A stretch of DNA of 16,003 nucleotides from Botryococcus braunii (Eukaryota > Chlorophyta > Trebouxiophyceae): the NCBI GenBank assembly GCA_002005505.1, contig KV908634.1, positions 129,108 to 145,110 of the forward strand, in the 5' to 3' direction. Positions within the stretch are counted from its first letter, which is position 1. Every line of letters begins with the position of its first letter. Position numbers and translations under genes: made by a program. Below, piece by piece: positions 1-11,892 of this stretch. The notes under the pieces are model-generated. The model made no database searches. It was not told the origin of the DNA and saw only the letters and a list, made by a program, of their open reading frames with translations.

Positions 1-2
1 AC

Positions 3-2341
<2,339 letters not shown>

Positions 2342-2506
2342 GTAATCACCGCTTTACTATTCACAGGCGACAGATGCCATTCGCACGCTGCTTATATACT
2401 GCATAACGGCTGCACTCTGCAAAAGAATAATCATGTGAGGGCAAGAGGCTGTCTACTAGTTTGTGTCAGCATCCTTAGCATCTCGATATTGTCCATTGAT
2501 CTTTAC

Positions 2507-2714
2507 TGGGAACTCCAGCAAGGTCACATTTCAGTCCGAAATTTGCCATGATCGGGACCCATCCTGACATGAAAGGGAAGAAATTTGTGCCAAAAAGCCA
2601 CACAAATTCGACCTTTTGGCCCCTAGATTGCGCGTCCCTGCATGATGGAATTTTGGTATGCGGTTAGAATAGGCTTCACTCTTAATTCTAAATTCGACCT
2701 CGCTGGAGTTCCCA
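2507..2714. repeat. Imperfect inverted-repeat element (208 bp)
   Basis: The left end (2507-2525) and right end (2696-2714) are inverted copies matching at 18 of 19 positions. Further inside, AATTTGTG (2582-2589) faces CACAAATT (2601-2608). A middle stretch, AAATTTGCCATGATCGGGAC on the left, resembles the complement of the right arm near 2632-2656. The whole segment can therefore fold into one long interrupted hairpin. No coding capacity and no clear target-site duplication are visible. It could be a decayed MITE or fold-back element, or a hairpin RNA precursor. Confidence 0.6.
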
Positions 2715-3159
2715 ATCCTTACTCCTACTGAATGTTCCAGTTGGGCTCTGCTTTATCTTGAGGTGGCATCACACCTGTCCATTGTGTCATAAGCTCGCCT
2801 TGCCAGCTCTGTTTCTTTAGTTATGCTGGTCGTTCTTTGCAACTATCAAAATATCTATGCTTCAGTTGGCGACAATGTGAAAGCAAGTGTTGGTCTCAAT
2901 AATTGTATGCAGCCGCCTGAGTTGTTATGCTAAGATGGCAGTAGACGGTTCCTCTTCTCCCCCTCACCCGCGACCCTACTGACCGTTTGCTATCTGACAA
3001 TTCCCGGCAGTGCACGAGTTTGACATGTATATGCCCTGCAAGTGGCGATACATAAAAGCGCTAATGAGGCAAGCCTGACGCATTCCCTTTAATGAAGTAA
3101 TTATTGTTTTGCCCTTCACGCTGTTGTCGCTGTCAAGCCTTGACTACAGGCACAACTTT

Positions 3160-3196
3160 GTTCCTTAGCTGTAGCGGTTTGCCACAGCTAAGGAAC
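3160..3196. repeat. Perfect hairpin, 13-bp arms
   Basis: Arms GTTCCTTAGCTGT (3160-3172) and ACAGCTAAGGAAC (3184-3196) are exact reverse complements around an 11-base loop. It stands alone in the intergenic gap with no T-run after it. Its function is unknown. Confidence 0.9.
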
Positions 3197-3324
3197 TCGG
3201 GAAGAAAGCTCGGGAGAAGGGAAGGGTACAAACTCGATGAAAAACTGATAGGCCATTGAAAGATGGAGAATGCCACTTTGAGTTTGACGAGTTCAAGGAA
3301 ATGCGACTTTTCGAAGGTAAATAT

Positions 3325-3379
3325 GGAAGTTTTGTCACCCCCCCCCCCGGGTGGGCGGATCGTATACCCCAAAACTTCC
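3325..3379. repeat. 10-bp inverted repeat enclosing a poly-C run
   Basis: GGAAGTTTTG (3325-3334) and CAAAACTTCC (3370-3379) are exact reverse complements. They enclose eleven C (3338-3348) followed by GGGTGGG, which can also pair with the C run. Confidence 0.75.
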
Positions 3380-4144
3380 AGTAAAAGTATTTTAAAAATT
3401 ACCTGCAATCAACAATGAACAGAACCTGCACGATTGACTATTTCCTGTCACTCTTTATACAGTCAAATAAAGAGACCGGAAAGGAATTCACTACGCCAGA
3501 ATAAGATGAGCAAGCAAAGAAGGCAGACAACATGTTACAAAACTCATGCACTCCACGCAAGATTAAAAAGCTTTTGCTCCTCAAGCACGTTGTTATTGCC
3601 ATATTAGCTTCCACTCAAAGCAATAATTTAAAGGTGAACGGCCTATCCCAGCCCGCCCACTCTCAATAGGCATTTCTAGAGAGTTGAGAACAGCCGGAGT
3701 GCGATGCACCATGCACCATCACCCATTGTCATTTGATGAGCACCGAAAGTATCATGTCAAAACCCCGCTGTGGGTTTGTATACCCTTCAGATTTGGAATC
3801 GACCTGACGGTTTCAGGTGCAGCAGCTCACTATCTGGCAGATAACTTCAAAATGTTTTCGCCAGATTCTTTTAAGACTTTGCTCGGAGGCTGCATTTCGG
3901 CTGACATATATATCCTGACGTCAAATATGGGACATGCTGTAGCAGAAGCCCCATTCACTCTTCATCACCTATACGCGAGATACAACGCGTCAATCTACTC
4001 AGTAAGCAGTCTTCTCCGTGTCTTTGACAACCAAGCTTCCAAAAGGTCCCCATTTATCTTATTTGATAACACTCACCAGCCATTGATCACTAACCCAAAA
4101 AGAAATGACCAAATGCACGATGTCTGAGCCCCCCATCCACACAC

Positions 4145-4200
4145 CTCCCCCTGCCCCCCCCCCCCCCCAACAAAGAAAAAAGAAAAGAAAAAAGGGGGAG
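4145..4200. repeat. Poly-C run and A/G-rich tract with inverted ends
   Basis: CTCCCCCT (4145-4152) is followed by fifteen C (4154-4168), an AAGAAAA-type purine tract and AGGGGGAG (4193-4200), the reverse complement of the first arm. This is low-complexity sequence with no gene. Confidence 0.7.
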
Positions 4201-4956
4201 GGAGAAAAATAAAGGAAGGGACGAAAAAGTCCCAGCCATGCAAGCTGCAAGATCACACGCTCAGAAAGTTGAGAGCTTTTGGAGAGTCCTATTAAGGACG
4301 TGACATCAGGAGGGGATGTATGCATGTGAAGGTTTAGCAAGGATTCAGACGATACGCACGACTGACTAACAAAACCCCACAGGGACAGAATGGAGACATT
4401 CTGGCACTCACGCTCAAATCAAAACATTGGGCTTTCTGCAGTATACATAAACACAGAACAATTTCACTAGATCAAATCCCAAAGCTATCCCGACGACATA
4501 GAATGGGAATTTGAACTTCTCAGCCACTGCAAGGGGCTTGCACGGCCAGGCCCATCCTATGCCAACCATGACTTAGGAACACCCATTCCCCTGTGTTTGT
4601 AGCAGAATAAACAGCAGCCGGTTGTAGCAGAACGATAATATAACTAAGACATTCCTTGGCAACACATCGTCGAACGTCCCCAATATAAATTTCACACACA
4701 CCTCAGCAAGGACACAACGCCAGGGACCTGATCTGGTCAACCTCTCTTGAGGGAATGTTCAAGTCTAGGTTGCACTAATAAGAGCAAAAGATTGGATTTG
4801 CTCTCCCATATCCGCAGGACCCCCTGCAACAGTTCAGACCCTTATCATGCTTGTGATACAACATAGGACCCACACTCTCGAAACTGCAACCGCGGTTCTA
4901 AAACCAGGACATGCAACTGTACTCTATATCCCCAGACCTAGCAGATCAACATGTGA

Positions 4957-7900
4957 TCAGTAAGCCTTCACACCTGCTGCTGTGGCACTTGCTGAAATCA
5001 GCACAGGCCCTCCATCCAAGCTGGCCTGACCAGATGGATGCTTAGGGGAATCGCCAATCACCACCTCACCAGGTTTCAGTTGAGGACCAGGCACGCAGTT
5101 CGCTGCCAAATGCAGCTGGCGCTCCAGCTGCTCTTCCTCACCCTTCACGCTTTCATCCAAGGTTGGCACGGTCACATTGGGAAGGATGTACAACTCGTCC
5201 AAGAGCGCCGGATCAGGGTTGAGACTCTGCAAGGAACAGAAAAGATCAGCAGAAGTTTCAGATTGGTAGGCACGACAATTTAAGGGAAGCCTCCCGACAA
5301 CGCTTCAGCCGCAAAACATCAGTGGGTTTGGACTTTGCGAATGCTGTCATGTAATATCGAGGATGGCTGAGATTCAGCGAAGACATATTGGACACTTAGG
5401 TCAGCTAACAACCAGTCTTACATACTAGCATGTTCAAAGGCCCTCAAGAATATTATCCCCACTTGCTAATTCTGCCACGCCGTGATTAGTGCAATCCCCC
5501 TACCCCATACAACCGAGTCTCCAAAGAAGCTGTATTTACGCCCGGAGGCCTTGCTGTGCTGAGAGTGCTATGATTTTGAACATCTGCTGACAGACACCCC
5601 GTCCACCTCCTCGTGAGACCAAAACAGGGACTCAAAGTTGGAAATCAATCTGAATGATCTGCCTAAGTTCCTTCTGTTTCCCGTGGCACATGCACCCTTT
5701 GAATAGCTGATGGGCGCTCTGAATAGCCCTCCGAAGTTCTATCAGATATTGTACACACATGACTAAAGACATTATCGGTGGATCCCAAAACAAAATGCCC
5801 CACATGATATGCAGAAGCTCTTGAACAGAATGTCAAGTACTTGAGAATTGCCTCTAACATTGGCGAAATAACTATCCAGCACTTACCGTGAACAGCTTAT
5901 GCCTGAAGTTTCCATGGCTGGTCACGAGCTTGTCTGCCAGAGAGTCAATGGCTGTCATGGCCATGACAGTTTGCATGTAAGCCTGGACAATCCCCAGAGT
6001 CAAAGGCCTTCAGAAAGGTTGAAGACAAGAGTATTGAACGCTGCAGATAGAAGGTAGTGTGCTTGTTGACGCATAACAACACCAAAAAGTAGCAGTAAAC
6101 GGAACACCTTCCGAATAAAAGCCCCCTCCCCCCCACTCAAACATTGCCAAAGCAATACTAAAACATTATCATGCAACAGCCATCTGCATGTGCGCTCCTG
6201 AAGGATCTTACCTCAATGAGATCATCCAATCCAATACCAACTAAATTGAAATCCCGGCTGTCCATAATAAGCAGGCGCTCTGTCTGTGATGTCCAACTTC
6301 CATCTTCCAGCTGCAAACAATGACATACAATCTTAGTGATTGCTAGATATCACACTAGCACGGCCCTAATACGAAGTATGGCATGAACAGCAGTGGCATC
6401 AGCGCAAAACAAGTTGAGATTCCAATACATTTTCAGCTCACCTTCACTGATAAGTTGGTGCCCAGAATATCCCAAGACGATTTGCCCGCAACAAGCTGCT
6501 CTGGCAAAGCTCTGCGTGCCCGTCGTGCGTAGATGGCAACAGGGAAAAACCCATTTGTAGGTGATGACCCACACATGATCCGCAAATCAAAAGCTGCGAA
6601 CCAAAGGCAACATGTGATGGCCGAAGCAAACTGGCCCTACAGTGGTAAGTTGGTTCATACAACAGGAAAGGAAGGAAACTAAACAAACAGGGGGGCAGGC
6701 CATATTTGGAAACAGGAACTGACCATGGATGTTGCCTTTTGCATTGGGAACAGTCCCCACATGGTACAGCTGAGGCCCAGTGCTCGACTGGCTGCTCCAA
6801 CCACTATTTCCAATTAAGGCCTGCAGACCACATTGCGCTTGAAATCAACTTCAAACTTCAGACGTCCAATAAATTGCCAGTTTAGAAAGAACACTTTTTT
6901 CTATCACTGTTCTGGAGTAGATTGCCAACCGGTCAAACAGTTCGAGCAAGTAATGCTCCGGCAGCATGTCACCAAGTGAACTTATCCCATGTTGCATGTG
7001 GACTACTTGCCTACCCTGAATCAGACCCTCACCTGGACGATGAAGGAGTCGTAATGATGATCAATAGCCATGAATGCATCTAGCTCTTGCTGGTTGACAA
7101 TCGTCCAGACACCCTGGCCTGCATTTGCATATGGGACCTTGACCACAGCAATGCCACCCATGCGACCAACCCAGAGTGGAACTTCTGCTTTGCGCACATT
7201 CCACATAGTCTCCGGCGTATTGATAGCAAGGCCTGTGCCCTTCAATTCCGCGTTGTGGAGGTCATACGCCTTGGCCGCAAGCATCTACCCGTACGAAACA
7301 CCACGTTAAATATGTATATTGCCACAATTCCCAAACGATTTCAGCCACTGGAATCTCACCCCACGTTGGGAGCTAAAAACATAAAGCCTGCCTTGACATA
7401 ACAACATGAACATACTCTGGACAACCTGTTTGCAGAGCAGTAGGATGGGAAACCATGCTTCATGAGCAACAAGACCTGAAAAGTAAAAATGTATTAATCT
7501 CACCTTATTTCGCCCTCCAGATAAACAAGCCAGCACAGGGTTAAATATAAGGGTTCTTGTGATTGGCGGCACACGCTTCCATGGTTTCTGTGTTACATAA
7601 CGAATGGCAGCTCGGCAAGTCCGCCACACTGGTTCCACAATGACCCCATCTTTCAGGCTGGCCAAACTTTCAGCACCATCAGTAGAATTGCCATCGACTT
7701 CTTCATCATCGTCATCATCTATTTCGGGTTCAGCAAGTGCTTCGTGGCATGCAGCAGCTCCATCTGGAAAGGCACAGGGTTCTCAATAGCACAAAATGGC
7801 CACCAGGAAAGACCACAAGCTTGCAGCAAAGGTACTGAAGCAACTGAGATTAACCTCAACCAGGCACCACCAAGAGGCGTGCCATACAAGCAAGGAGGTC

Positions 7901-9051
7901 AGCAGCACTGAAGTACATAAACGTTCAGAGACAGGCATTGAACTCCCAAACCACAACGAACACCCTGAGGGCACGCAGTCAGAGACTCACCTATCCGAAC
8001 TTCCAAGACACCATCATCAGTAAATCTAGCTACTGGATTAGTCTCGTTGTCATAGAAAGGAACCAGCATGATTGTCTCTCCAGTCAGATCAGCCAACACA
8101 GCAGCGTAACCAGACGCTTCCATCTTATTCTTGTCATACAGGACTGCAAGAATGCCCTCTGGAAGGTCTTGAGCTGACAGCAGGGTTGGCATAAATGCAT
8201 CTTGCAGCAATCGGCGGTACCCGGCCTGCGAAATGCATTTTACATTATCAGCTCAATCCCCTGAAACTCTTAGGAGCCATGATTGTCACTTGCCATAACA
8301 CATGTCTCCAACAGACATAAGCTTAAGTTCGTTTTTTCAACAAACCACTGCGGCTACCTGCTCGTCAGCTTCATTGAGCGGCGGCATGCTCTTTTGGCCG
8401 GAAGGGCATGAATTTGTTTCAATCACGACAGAGCGACGGTGACCCCGCTCTGTTGTGGTGATGAAGACATCTGCCCCTGCCCAACGGAAGTGCTTCTGGG
8501 TCTGCGTCCCACAGGTAACCAGTAAGTCTCTAAGCTACACTTCTGTGAGTAAGACGGTATCGACGAGTTAAGACATACAGGAAATGTCATCTAGAGTAGA
8601 CCAGATGGACATGCATCAACAGCAGCTGCTTTGAGGGAGTGAAAGTGAGGCGACCACCCACAGCCATAAGCAAGGCCACACACCCGTTGGAGGCTAGCCG
8701 AAACAGCCGCAGGATCAGCTTCGGGGTGAAGATGGCAATAGCGCTTCGCTATGCGGTCGTTCCCCAGTGAAAGAAATGTTTTCACAAGTGGGTGGATGTG
8801 CTGGATTCCACCACACACGAATGGACTTTAGAAAACCCTTTCCTACAGTCCGTAAGGCAGGTCAGACACAAGCACCACCGATACTAACATACCGCATTTA
8901 AAACTCGTGGATAAAAGTGCGCGGCGGGCATAAAAGATCCGGGAGGAACTGCTACGACTTCCTTCTTCTCGGTTATAAGAGGTGACAGGACCTGCCTCCC
9001 CTTCTTACCCGGCTGTGCAGCAGGTTTCGGGGGCCCGCCAGGCCCTGACAT
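4957..9051 (-). CDS. Conserved ATP-grasp-like protein of unknown substrate, 11 exons, 626 aa
   Basis: Exons in order: 9051-8893, 8800-8684, 8501-8358, 8225-7991, 7763-7504, 7284-7033, 6820-6724, 6593-6442, 6310-6212, 5982-5887, 5226-4957. All introns are GT-AG, phases agree, and the total is 1881 bases ending in TGA. Visible blocks are [20 protein letters not shown] (58-77), [10 protein letters not shown] (96-105), [14 protein letters not shown] (118-131), an acidic stretch with five Asp (234-238), [11 protein letters not shown] near 268, [21 protein letters not shown] (residues about 293-313), [20 protein letters not shown] (345-364), FIVQALIGN (386-394), [11 protein letters not shown] (422-432) and [20 protein letters not shown] (492-511). 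K354 with N-A-G-Q-G 359-363 resembles an ATP-grasp lysine and glycine-rich loop; D424/R426 and E120/N122 resemble metal or ATP ligands. I recall this as a conserved uncharacterised family but cannot name it. An in-frame ATG at 9126 would add 25 residues. The C-terminal 80 residues look disordered. No targeting signal is obvious. Confidence 0.85.
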
Positions 9052-10202
9052 GGTGATAGCCCTTCCTGCAGTTGTGCAGCAACCAATTAGAGCAACAGCA
9101 AAATTGCATTGCTGTACTCCGTCCATTTTGCTTATCAGCAGAAGAAAGAAAATTGAAGACAAGTGAAAGCTCTCAATGAAGGAAGACAAACAGTAGCATT
9201 TTACGTGATTGCAGCTCCTTCACCCAAAACTCACAGCTGAACCGCCCACCGTAGGCCCTTGTCGTGGGATGGCGCTACAGAGATCGTCTGGAGGCAAACT
9301 TTATGAATACGCTACTCGCCTGACACTGAGAATCCCGCACGACAGCCTGCAGATCTGCCAAGACTAGATCTGAATGTTGCGCAGCTTCCGGCACAATGGA
9401 AGCTTGGCACGACAGGCAATACTACCCTTTTCCGCTACTACCGGACACTGCTTATAACGACTTTTTGCAGTGCTTGCAACGCTGACGCAAAGTGAGAATA
9501 ATATGATTGATAAAAAGTTTGAAGAGAGCCGACGGATCCTAGATGTCTCTGGAACTGTCACTCTGACGCTGCTATCCTGGCAGAGGTATCTTCCCCAATA
9601 ACGCGAATCTTCGGCGTAAAAGGAGTTGGTCTCAATGCGCATAGTGCCAGTTCATACCTCCCTAATAAATCACAGCGAACATTGCAAACCCAGTCATCCT
9701 GCTGTCAAGACAAAAATGACTCCTGTAGTGACCCCGTTCGGGCAAGTACTCTATCGACTCGATGAAGTACAGACTCCTCTTTTGCACATGACAGCACTTA
9801 CTGAGTTGCAACGAAGACAACCGACATTGAGACACAGACAACGAGTGTTAGCGGCACTTACCCTTAGCTTCGCCGATGAACAGCTGACTTCCGGATGGGG
9901 CGATGGGGCTCGCGAATTAAACAACAAAAGGTGCCTTTGAACCCCCCTATCGCTCCTTTCCTGCACCTAAGAGGAAAAAGGTTATCTGCTATGGTCATAC
10001 GCTTCGGACATGATGCCTTCAGTAAGGACGCTCGGTAGCTGCTGCCTTTCGGCGTAGTGGAAATGTACGCGGGACTTGATACGGAATGATACGGCATGTA
10101 CCCGCCGCGGTCACAACGGGGACCTATTTGCCGGCCTCGCACGTGCCCTCACCACGTGCTCAGCTTTCGAGAGGATTCCGCAGTCCTCGCTGTCCCAAGG
10201 GC

Positions 10203-10238
10203 CATGCCGGCGGCATGATGCGGCATTGATGCCGCATC
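10203..10238. repeat. Two adjoining perfect palindromes
   Basis: CATGCCG (10203-10209) and CGGCATG (10211-10217) are inverted around one G. Immediately after, GATGCGGCAT (10217-10226) and ATGCCGCATC (10229-10238) are inverted around TG. Both share the core ATGCCG, so alternative pairings between units are possible. Confidence 0.9.
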
Positions 10239-10261
10239 GCGGAGAACCGGTCCCTCACGAT

Positions 10262-10308
10262 CCCCCCCCCCGGCGGGCCCCCCGGGGGGGGGGGGGGGGG
10301 GGGGGGGG
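10262..10308. repeat. C10 ... C6G25 homopolymer block
   Basis: Ten C, then GGCGGG, six C and twenty-five G. It is self-complementary and G-quadruplex prone. Such a junction is also a typical place for sequencing or assembly error. Confidence 0.9.
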
Positions 10309-10569
10309 TGTTCCGCTTCAAAGCATGTTGCGAAGGATTGCGAACACAGCGCTGATTTGCTGGCCGTCCTTAGAAAAGAAAACTGAGTTATAACTCTTGC
10401 TTTCGCTCTTGCTTTCGCACTTTCTGTGACCTAACTCATTTCTTCCGCCTTTATTTTCCTGTATTAATTTTAGTAATCTTGCTTTGCCTTTCGTGCCGTT
10501 GGTGGTTTTGCTGGTCTATGTGAAAATGACAGAGGAAATGCGAAGTATTTTTAACCGATATACTCCGAG

Positions 10570-10587
10570 ATATTATGGCCATAATAT
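10570..10587. repeat. 18-bp perfect palindrome
   Basis: ATATTATGGCCATAATAT is its own reverse complement. It lies just before a 22-base direct repeat starting TTTGGGCTCA (10599-10620 and 10621-10642). No associated gene is seen. Confidence 0.85.
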
Positions 10588-11824
10588 TAAATCAGAATTT
10601 TGGGCTCACAGGTTTGAATCTTTGGGCTCAACAAATTTGATCGGGACTCTCTCTTTCTGTTGATGCCAGTCCTTAAATCGCAAGTCATTCGTGTGGCCAA
10701 TCCTCCCAGGCGTCGTCCATAGTGGGTGGATCTACTCAACAGAGAGGCTGATCTGTCGAATGTGATGGCTCGTGTATTTCGACTCAAGAATGAGAGCTGC
10801 CACTCCTACGAATTCTAGTCAGCAACAAAGAATATTCACCAACGTCAGCCTAGAGTGATGAACAATCAACCGCACGGGTGCTTTGTCCTCGAACTCAAAA
10901 TTGCTGCTAGGTCACCTTCCTACAGTTGGCTGTGTATCAGGACCAGCGCCAAAGATATAAGCGTAGGGGGCTTTCTATGATGACGCATCCTCGATTATCA
11001 TTAATGCAAACCCGACCTGAAATTGTTCAGTCTGGAGCACAAGAAAATCAGGAATAGCTCACCTCCACCGGCAAGTGCCTAAAGGGTTCCCACGCAGTAC
11101 AATGAAGGGATGGAGCTGAAAAGGCGTGCACCCCAGAAAAACCGCTACTTGCAAGAGTGGAAGGAACACACCGACAAGACCCGAGGTGACACTTTCAGAA
11201 TCCCGAGCCCATACCCTCAGGGCCTGCAGGCCCTGGTCTTACAAAATGTGTAAAATGTGCATGACCCGGCACACGCGGAGAATATATTACATAAGTACCA
11301 GAAGTACGCCCCGGGAATGTCCTACACTTATGCAGAAAATTTGTCCGCTTGTGCCGTTCCCCAAGGCCTCATGGTTATGCTAGGTGGTGGAAATGAGGTT
11401 TGTGTATGTACGGTGGGAATGTGGCTTATTTGTCGTGCTTCCATAAAATTTCCTCCGCTTGTGCCGGGTCATGCGCACTTCACGCTTTTCTCTGATGCAA
11501 ACAAGGAACTGGATTCTGGTTGTGTGCAGTAACATCTCCTCTCCCAACAGTGTCTCGTAAGGTAAGCAAGTATTCACTTCGGCAGTCTTCCTCAGTGGAA
11601 CTCGACTTGAAAAACTACGTAAGCATGACGTGACTTGTGCAGACAGTTTTGGGATCCAAATGGACATCCCACAGTGGCTGTGACAGTACAATCCCCCCCC
11701 CCCCCCTCTTACCCAGAAGGGGGTAAAAAACGTACGAAATGGAACCTGGGTCGTGAGAAGGGTGGTCGTCATGGGTAGAAAATAATAAAGCACATACAAG
11801 AGCTGAAAGAAGAATGTTAATGCA

Positions 11825-11829
11825 TTACA
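11825..11829 (-). promoter_or_regulatory. Possible TGTAA polyadenylation signal for RPL17
   Basis: TGTAA on the minus strand lies about 64 bases past the RPL17 stop codon. TGTAA is the known poly(A) signal of many chlorophyte algae. No AATAAA is seen nearby on that strand. A five-base match is weak by itself. Confidence 0.3.
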
Positions 11830-11892
11830 AAGGTGAGGCAGCGAGAGCATACGCAATTCGAACCCCCAACAGCCAAGCCTACAAAATCAAAC

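Larger units (their letters stand above)
2342..4956. other. Intergenic gap between convergent genes
   Basis: This is the space between the stop of the transporter gene (+) and the stop of the ATP-grasp-like gene (-). It should hold both 3' UTRs, but I saw no clear polyadenylation signal for either. It contains a 208-base imperfect inverted repeat, a perfect 13-base-arm hairpin, another inverted repeat around an 11-C run, a 15-C run next to A/G-rich sequence, and one unrecognised open frame of up to 147 codons (3684-4127). No exon with recognisable homology was found on either strand. Confidence 0.7.
9052..11892. other. Intergenic gap without a supported gene
   Basis: This gap lies between the start of the ATP-grasp-like gene and the stop of RPL17. 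The part next to 9051 should hold that gene's 5' UTR and promoter. Two CACGTG motifs occur at 10140-10145 and 10153-10158. The rest holds tandem palindromes (10203-10238), a C/G homopolymer block (10262-10308), an 18-bp palindrome (10570-10587), a 22-base direct repeat (10599-10642), a near-repeated 21-base stretch ending in TCCGCTTGTGCCG (11344-11356 and 11454-11466) and fourteen C at 11693-11706. Open frames of 60-158 codons occur on both strands, but none shows recognisable domains or overlaps a plausible splice structure. Confidence 0.6.

Noticed and set aside
6444..6800. 118-codon minus-strand frame over ATP-grasp exons 7 and 8
   Set aside because: It is a different frame over real exons; the spliced frame gives the conserved blocks.
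9269..9367. 32-codon plus-strand frame (MALQRSSGGKLYEY...) upstream of the ATP-grasp-like gene
   Set aside because: It is short, lacks a donor before its stop and has no recognised similarity.
9364..10142. Three overlapping open frames of 92-104 codons on both strands
   Set aside because: They overlap one another, show no domain and sit in a region with no plausible splice structure.
11257..11532. 91-codon plus-strand frame (MHDPAHAENILHKYQ...)
   Set aside because: No similarity was recognised; it spans a near-direct repeat and overlaps other frames of the same size.
11380..11856. 158-codon minus-strand frame just past the RPL17 stop
   Set aside because: It crosses a poly-C run that reads as Gly and lies where the RPL17 3' UTR and downstream spacer are expected.
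11845..11875. tRNA-like T-arm (GGTTCGAAT on the minus strand)
   Set aside because: The flanking bases do not form a five-pair T stem, and no anticodon or acceptor stem is present.
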